Part shown: one piece after another, positions 59,244-64,000 of the stretch
Layout of the letters: each line of letters starts with the position of its first letter
How positions within the stretch are numbered: the first letter of the stretch is position 1
Source: Paracyclopina nana
Taxonomy: Eukaryota; Arthropoda; Copepoda; Cyclopoida; Cyclopettidae
DNA length: 64,000 nucleotides
Assembly: GCA_019096065.1 (NCBI GenBank)
Contig: JAGUCH010000007.1
Coordinates: 4,238,501 to 4,302,500 of the forward strand
Direction: 5' to 3'
The notes under the pieces: generated by a model
What the model saw: only the letters and a program-made list of their open reading frames with translations
The model's database searches: none
What the model was told of the DNA's origin: nothing
Translations under genes and position numbers: made by a program

Positions 59244-62200
59244 ATGTTCCACAGCCTTTTGTTAGTGATTTGTTTCGTCCGGAGCCTTCATGGGCTCTGC
59301 GACGGAAACGGGACAGACTTTAGTAGCGAATTTGAATTTACAGATGAAATTGTGAAAAATGAACTCATTGTGAAATTTCGTGGATTTTACGAGACCAATG
59401 CTCGGAAAAATTTCATTACAGCTGCTCTGAATCAAGAGGAGTTTGACATCGTGGAAAGAACTAATTTGTTAGCAGAGTACCCGAGCGATTTTGATGTAGT
59501 GGCAGTTCATGGGAGCAAATCAAACATAATTGATAAACTTTCTCGGCATCCCCTTGTCAAAAGTGTGACACCTCAACGGAGGGTGACGAGAGGCATTAAG
59601 ATTCACCGTAAGAGCTTGACGTTGCACAACTCAGCTGCTTTTTGGCAATCCACTGGAAGACATACGAGTCGGAGGCTTCTCCGAAGTGTGCCAAGACAAA
59701 TAACTGCCACGATGCAAGCTGATATTTTATGGGAGCGTGGTGTGACTGGAGCTGGAGTGCGTGTGGCCATTTTTGACACGGGTTTGTCCAAAACTCATCC
59801 TCATTTTAAGCGCATTCGAGAACGCACAAATTGGACCAACGAGAAAACACTCGATGATGAGCTTGGCCATGGCACCTTTGTGGCTGGTGTAGTTGCTTCC
59901 AGTGCTGAATGCCTAGGGTTCGCACCTGATGCGGAGCTGCACATTTTCAGGGTGTTCACCAAAAAGCAAGTGTCATACACATCGTGGTTTTTGGACGCTT
60001 TCAACTATGCAATCATGAAGAAAATCCAAGTGCTCAATCTCAGCATCGGAGGACCTGATTTCAAGGACCTCCCCTTTGTGGAAAAGGTGTGGGAGCTCAC
60101 TGCCAACAACGTCATCATGATTAGTGCTATCGGCAACGATGGTCCTCTTTATGGTACTTTGAACAACCCAGCAGACCAAATGGATGTCATCGGTGTGGGA
60201 GCCATCAATTACGAAGACCAAATAGCTCGCTTCAGCTCTAGAGGGATGACAACTTGGGAGCTGCCAAGTGGATATGGAAGAGTGAAACCTGACATTGTCA
60301 GCTATGGTCATAACGTGCGTGGTTCTGACAAAGAATCGGGTTGTCGTTCATTAAGAGGAACGAGTGTGGCCAGTCCTGTAGTGGCAGGAGCTGTGACACT
60401 TTTATTATCTGGTGTTTTGCACAGAGGAAGCATTATCAATCCAGCTAGCATGAAACAGGCATTGATGTCATCTGCTAGAAGATTGCCAGGCGTGGGTATA
60501 TTTGAACAGGGCGCAGGAAAACTTGACTTACTCAAGGCTTTTCAAGTGCTCACTACTTATACGCCGCAAGCAACGTTGAGCCCACCCTACGTGGACATGA
60601 CAGAGTGTCAGTACTTTTGGCCATATTGCACCCAGCCCCTTTACTTCAGTGGAATGCCCGTAATAGTGAATGTGACGATTTTAAATGGTGAGTACTAATT
60701 TTGCTTTTTACAGCGTTTCATTCACAGCGCCCGGGTAGCTCAGTCGGTAGAGCGTTAGGCTTTTAACCTAACGGTCCAGGGTTCGAGCCCCTGCTCGGGC
60801 GATTCATTTTTCGCTTTTTTTTCTCCTCTGAGAAGAACAATCGACAAACATTTGGCATATCTAATTGCGGGCTTCCTTGACAATTTGAAATGGTTGACTG
60901 GAAATTAAATACGTTTTTGCTTCTGCAACTTCTCATCGGCAGCGGAAATTGTTTGACTTACTGGCCATAAAATCAAGAACTTTAGACTTTTTGCTGGATG
61001 TTTTCCTTAAAATGAAAATTCATTTTCAATTGGCTGATGCATCTGAATAAGTACGTTCTAGTTACTTGCTAGTATTTATTCCTTTTTTTAAAGCGCTTAT
61101 TGTTCGTTTTTTATTTAACCTTGATGGCTTTGTTTTTCTATTATAACAAGGACACAATTATGTATCTCTGGGGGCGTAGCTCAGATGGTAGAGCGCTCGC
61201 TTAGCATGCGAGAGGTACCGGGATCGATACCCGGCGCCTCCATCGGATTCTTTTTTATAAATCAATTTTAGATGATCAATTAATACAGCTAGGTGAAAAG
61301 CTTCTCTGATCTCAGTGACATATTTCACTGTACTCTTAGCATCTTTTAAAAGTTTATATGGCAAATATGCTATGTGCCAAGTTTATGGCTTCGTGAAAAT
61401 CAAGTCCCAATCTGCGATTCCTCAGCATGATAATTTTATTTCTTCTTATTTGAAATAATGGCCGCTTTATGGTGGGCGCGTTCTGTAAAATTGTTTTAAG
61501 GTCGCTTTAACAGCTTTTTAAAAGTCTTCTTGGCATATATTTTCAAACTAAAAAGCAAAACGCTATTGCATCGTCCGGGAATCGAACCCGGGCCGCCCGC
61601 GTGGCAGGCGAGCATTCTACCACTGAACCAACGATGCATTGTTAGGAAATGAAGGCCAAACTCCAGATTTTATTAATAAGTATCATCTGACATTTAAGGC
61701 ATGTCTGTGACCGGTAAATTGGTTGATGCTCCCATTTGGCACCCTTACAAAGCACAAAATGGCGAGTTTTTGGAGTTGTCATTCCAATACTCTGAGCTGC
61801 TGTGGCCGTGGAGTGGCTATTTGGCTGTATTTGTCACAGTCACTGAAGAGGGTCAATTATTTGAGGGCATCGCACAGGGACATGTGTCATTTACCATTGA
61901 GTCTCCGATGGCTGAAGGTGACGTCTTCTTAGATTAGTAAAGTCAATCATATTTTTAAAGTCTCATTGTTATAGGTGCAAGTGGTAATCAAAGAAGCAAT
62001 TTAAGGCTCCCAATTCGCGTCAAAGTGATTCCAACTCCCTTAAAATCAAAGAGAATATTATGGGACCAGTACCACAACCTGAGGTACCCATCAGGCTACA
62101 TACCAAGGGACAAGCTCAAAGAACACACTGACCCCCTCGACTGGAATGCTGATCACATTCACACCAACTTTCGCGATTTGTACACGCATTTGCGATCCTC

Positions 62201-63455
62201 GGGCTACTTTGTGGAAGTTCTGGGCCACCCGTTCACCTGTTTCAATGCTTCCAATTATGGCACTTTGCTCATTGTGGACCCAGAAGAAGAGTACTTCACC
62301 GAGGAGATCGCGAAGCTCAAGAGGGACGTGGATGGTGGGTTGTCAGTGGTGGTCTTTGCGGACTGGTACAACGTGTCAGTGATGAAGAAGGTCAAGTTTT
62401 TCGACGAAAACACCAGGCAATGGTGGATCCCTGTGACCGGTGGTGCCAATGTGCCAGCTTTGAACGAGCTTCTGGCCACGTGGGGAATCGCTTTTGGTGA
62501 CACAGTTCTCGAAGGTGATTTCACTGTTGGCCCCCATGACATGAACTATGCGAGTGGCACGGGCTTGGTTCGGTTCCCTGAAGAGGGCATTGTTGTCGCT
62601 CCGTCAGCTTTGAAAGACCAGGGAATGGAAATCCTTGGCGGAGGTGTGAGCAGCGAACCCAATGTGATTCCAGTGTTGGGATTTTACCAGAGTAAAAGCA
62701 CTCCCAATGGAGGACGCATTGCAGTTTATGGGGACAGCAATTGCATTGACAGTGCTCATCTGACCAAAGAATGTTGGTGGCTTATGGATGCCATCCTGGA
62801 GTACACGTCCATGTCAAGATTGCCAGGTGTTTTCCTCGAAGATGGACAACCGGCAGCAGTGAATCCTGTGCTTCAGAATGACATCAAGGATTTTCTGCCC
62901 ATGCGAATGGAGGGCAATCGGCTGCACCGGTTCTCCAAAGTGTTGGAAACCAACATTGGCCAGCAAGATCACATCAGCACGCGTGTGTTGCCAAGTTGCA
63001 GGCACCTGCCCAAGTCCACCTCGCAGCCACTGAACAAAACGGCCCCGTCCAATTTGTACAAAGCCCAAAAGTTGCTTTTGTTGGACCCGAATATGGACGT
63101 TGGTGATGCTCACTTTGTGGCAGTGAATAGGCGTCTTGATGATGATAATGACCAGCATGCCAAACGAGTGGACGATTGGCTGGGTGATATCATTGGCAAC
63201 GATGCGTCGAATTTCATCGAGGACAGTGACTACGATTTGTACGGTGCTGATCACCAATGGTCGTTTTTCTCGCTGATCCTTGTGTTCCTGCTCATTTGTG
63301 GCGGATGCTACTTAACGTACCGATATTGCAGACACACTCGACGACAGCTACGTGGGAGAATCATGCCTGCGAGGAAGAGGCTTTCTCAGGCCATTGACTT
63401 GGCCAAAACTGTCAGCGGCGGATCTTCACTATCCAGCGTGAAGAACGATGTGTAA
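59244..63455 (+). CDS. MBTPS1: Membrane-bound transcription factor site-1 protease (S1P)
   Basis: A Golgi subtilisin-like protease that cuts SREBP and ATF6 in their lumenal loops before site-2 cleavage. The 1,051-residue protein equals the human length (1,052). Exons: 59244-60687, 61699-61936 and 61982-63455. It has a signal peptide ([14 protein letters not shown]) and a prosegment with the autoprocessing text [11 protein letters not shown]. The triad is Asp178 ([15 protein letters not shown]), His209 ([11 protein letters not shown]) and Ser374 ([11 protein letters not shown]), with the oxyanion Asn in [15 protein letters not shown]. The C-terminal half contains [17 protein letters not shown] and [20 protein letters not shown], then a TM helix ([17 protein letters not shown]) and a basic cytosolic tail. 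Intron 1 (60688-61698) carries three tRNA genes; intron 2 is 45 bp. The start lies four bases after the ANAPC11 stop. Confidence 0.98.
60729..60801 (+). tRNA. trnK-UUU: tRNA-Lys (UUU)
   Basis: A 73-nt cloverleaf. Acceptor GCCCGGG pairs with CTCGGGC (one G-T), the D arm is GCTC/GAGC, and the anticodon stem TTAGG/CCTAA closes loop CTTTTAA with anticodon TTT. The T arm is CAGGG/CCCTG around TTCGAGC. There is no intron. A T-run follows at about 60807. It lies sense in MBTPS1 intron 1. Confidence 0.97.
61170..61242 (+). tRNA. trnA-AGC: tRNA-Ala (AGC)
   Basis: A 73-nt cloverleaf. GGGGGCG pairs with CGCCTCC, the D arm is GCTC/GAGC, and the anticodon stem CTCGC/GCGAG closes loop TTAGCAT with anticodon AGC. 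The T arm is CCGGG/CCCGG around ATCGATA. Discriminator A. A TTTTTT terminator follows at about 61250. Sense, in MBTPS1 intron 1. Confidence 0.97.
61567..61637 (-). tRNA. trnG-GCC: tRNA-Gly (GCC)
   Basis: A 71-nt cloverleaf on the minus strand. GCATCGT pairs with ACGATGC, the anticodon stem CTCGC/GCGGG (one T-G type pair) closes loop CTGCCAC/TGCCACG with anticodon GCC, and the T arm is CCGGG/CCCGG around TTCGATT. T-runs follow on the minus strand. It is antisense to MBTPS1 inside intron 1, 61 bp from the next exon. Confidence 0.96.
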
Positions 63456-63459
63456 TAAA
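63454..63459 (+). terminator. Poly(A) signal overlapping the MBTPS1 stop codon
   Basis: AATAAA begins at the second base of the TAA stop (63453-63455), which would give an almost absent 3' UTR if used. POLR2I has the same arrangement. Confidence 0.5.
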
Positions 63460-64000
63460 AGCTAAAAAAACTTGGTTTGTGACTCTGCTAGAAAAAAAGA
63501 CTGCTGTATAGCTATGTAAACATCAAGAATTGCTCGAGCACCTAATTTTGCAGAGGTGTGTCGAAATTTAAGAGCTAAAATTAGCCTTTAGCTTCTAAAA
63601 TTGATACATTGCTATACTATATAGTCTCATACTTATAACACACAAAAAAGGCTGACGTTAGCTGGAAGCATAAAGAAAAGTTCACAGTGCACTGTAATGA
63701 TGACAGGGCAAGAAAAAAATCTTGGATGTACTTAAGAGTGGGAGTGGCATATTTGTAGTGGGCGTGGCAAAGCTGACCGCCGGCGACATGTTGAGTATAG
63801 CGCTAAAGTAGAAGCCGGTGGAAAACTTCCATTGTGTGCCTTTATTCGTGGAAAAAGCCACTGTTGCCAGCCAAGCCAACCTAGCTTTTGCATAGAGTGC
63901 GGCCGAAAAATTCCACACTGGTCAATTGGCAGCCAAAAAAGGCGTATGGCATAATGGGTTTTTATTGGACCCATTAGGAGATGCAGTGTCGGTAATTTCT
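63456..64000. other. Right-edge region, possible 3' end of a minus-strand gene
   Basis: Downstream of MBTPS1. On the minus strand AATAAA occurs at about 63839-63844, some 40 nt past a TAG that closes a short open stretch. This could be the 3' end of a gene starting beyond the window, but no family was recognised. A longer minus-strand ORF in another frame (63682-63974) has no motif. Confidence 0.3.

Overview
The window is animal nuclear DNA, most likely from an arthropod and plausibly a crustacean. The genes are spliced, the introns are mostly very short (45-70 bp) with a few of 0.4-2 kb, and several products are arthropod-type: a Pelle kinase with an HGDIK catalytic loop, an insect-like 5-HT1 receptor and a C-type allatostatin precursor. 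The species cannot be named from the sequence. Exon junctions below were worked out by eye from GT/GC-AG sites, codon phase and remembered family sequences. No search was run.

Layout. 0-3 kb (minus): CENPS (MHF1) followed one base later by INTS6, which runs off the left edge. 4.6-9.2 kb (plus): the tyrosine kinase FER. 10.2-13.4 kb (plus): an intronless multi-pass membrane protein I do not recognise. 13.7-18.5 kb (minus): a family-B-like GPCR with an N-terminal somatomedin-B domain. 20.9-22.4 kb (minus): a small three-exon C-type allatostatin gene. 22.5-28.4 kb (minus): a 5-HT1 receptor with long introns that hold a fold-back element and a tRNA-like relic. 28.4-31.9 kb: no gene found. From 31.9 kb the window is dense: COX6B (-), a BTB zinc-finger protein (+), OGA (-), NUDT21 (+), a neprilysin-like M13 peptidase (-), a possible Cys-rich secreted peptide (-), ERCC8/CSA (-), POLR2I/RPB9 (+), MCCC2 (-), a GH27 alpha-galactosidase (+), TEX10 (-), DPH3 (-), Pelle (+), ANAPC11 (+) and MBTPS1/site-1 protease (+). 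Three tRNA genes sit in MBTPS1 intron 1.

Themes. (1) Three same-strand pairs, CENPS-INTS6, DPH3-TEX10 and ANAPC11-MBTPS1, have only 1, 6 and 4 bases between the stop of a short first ORF and the ATG of a long second ORF. They look dicistronic. (2) POLR2I has two alternative last exons, each encoding a complete C-terminal half of the second zinc ribbon. (3) Neighbouring genes abut or overlap: POLR2I and MCCC2 stop codons are 6 bp apart, and the 5' coding exons of MCCC2 and the GH27 gene overlap antisense. (4) A CTCF-like 9-mer, AGATGGCGC, recurs in non-coding DNA. (5) Two genes, GH27 and TEX10, each carry one apparent single-base frame break, which could be assembly error.
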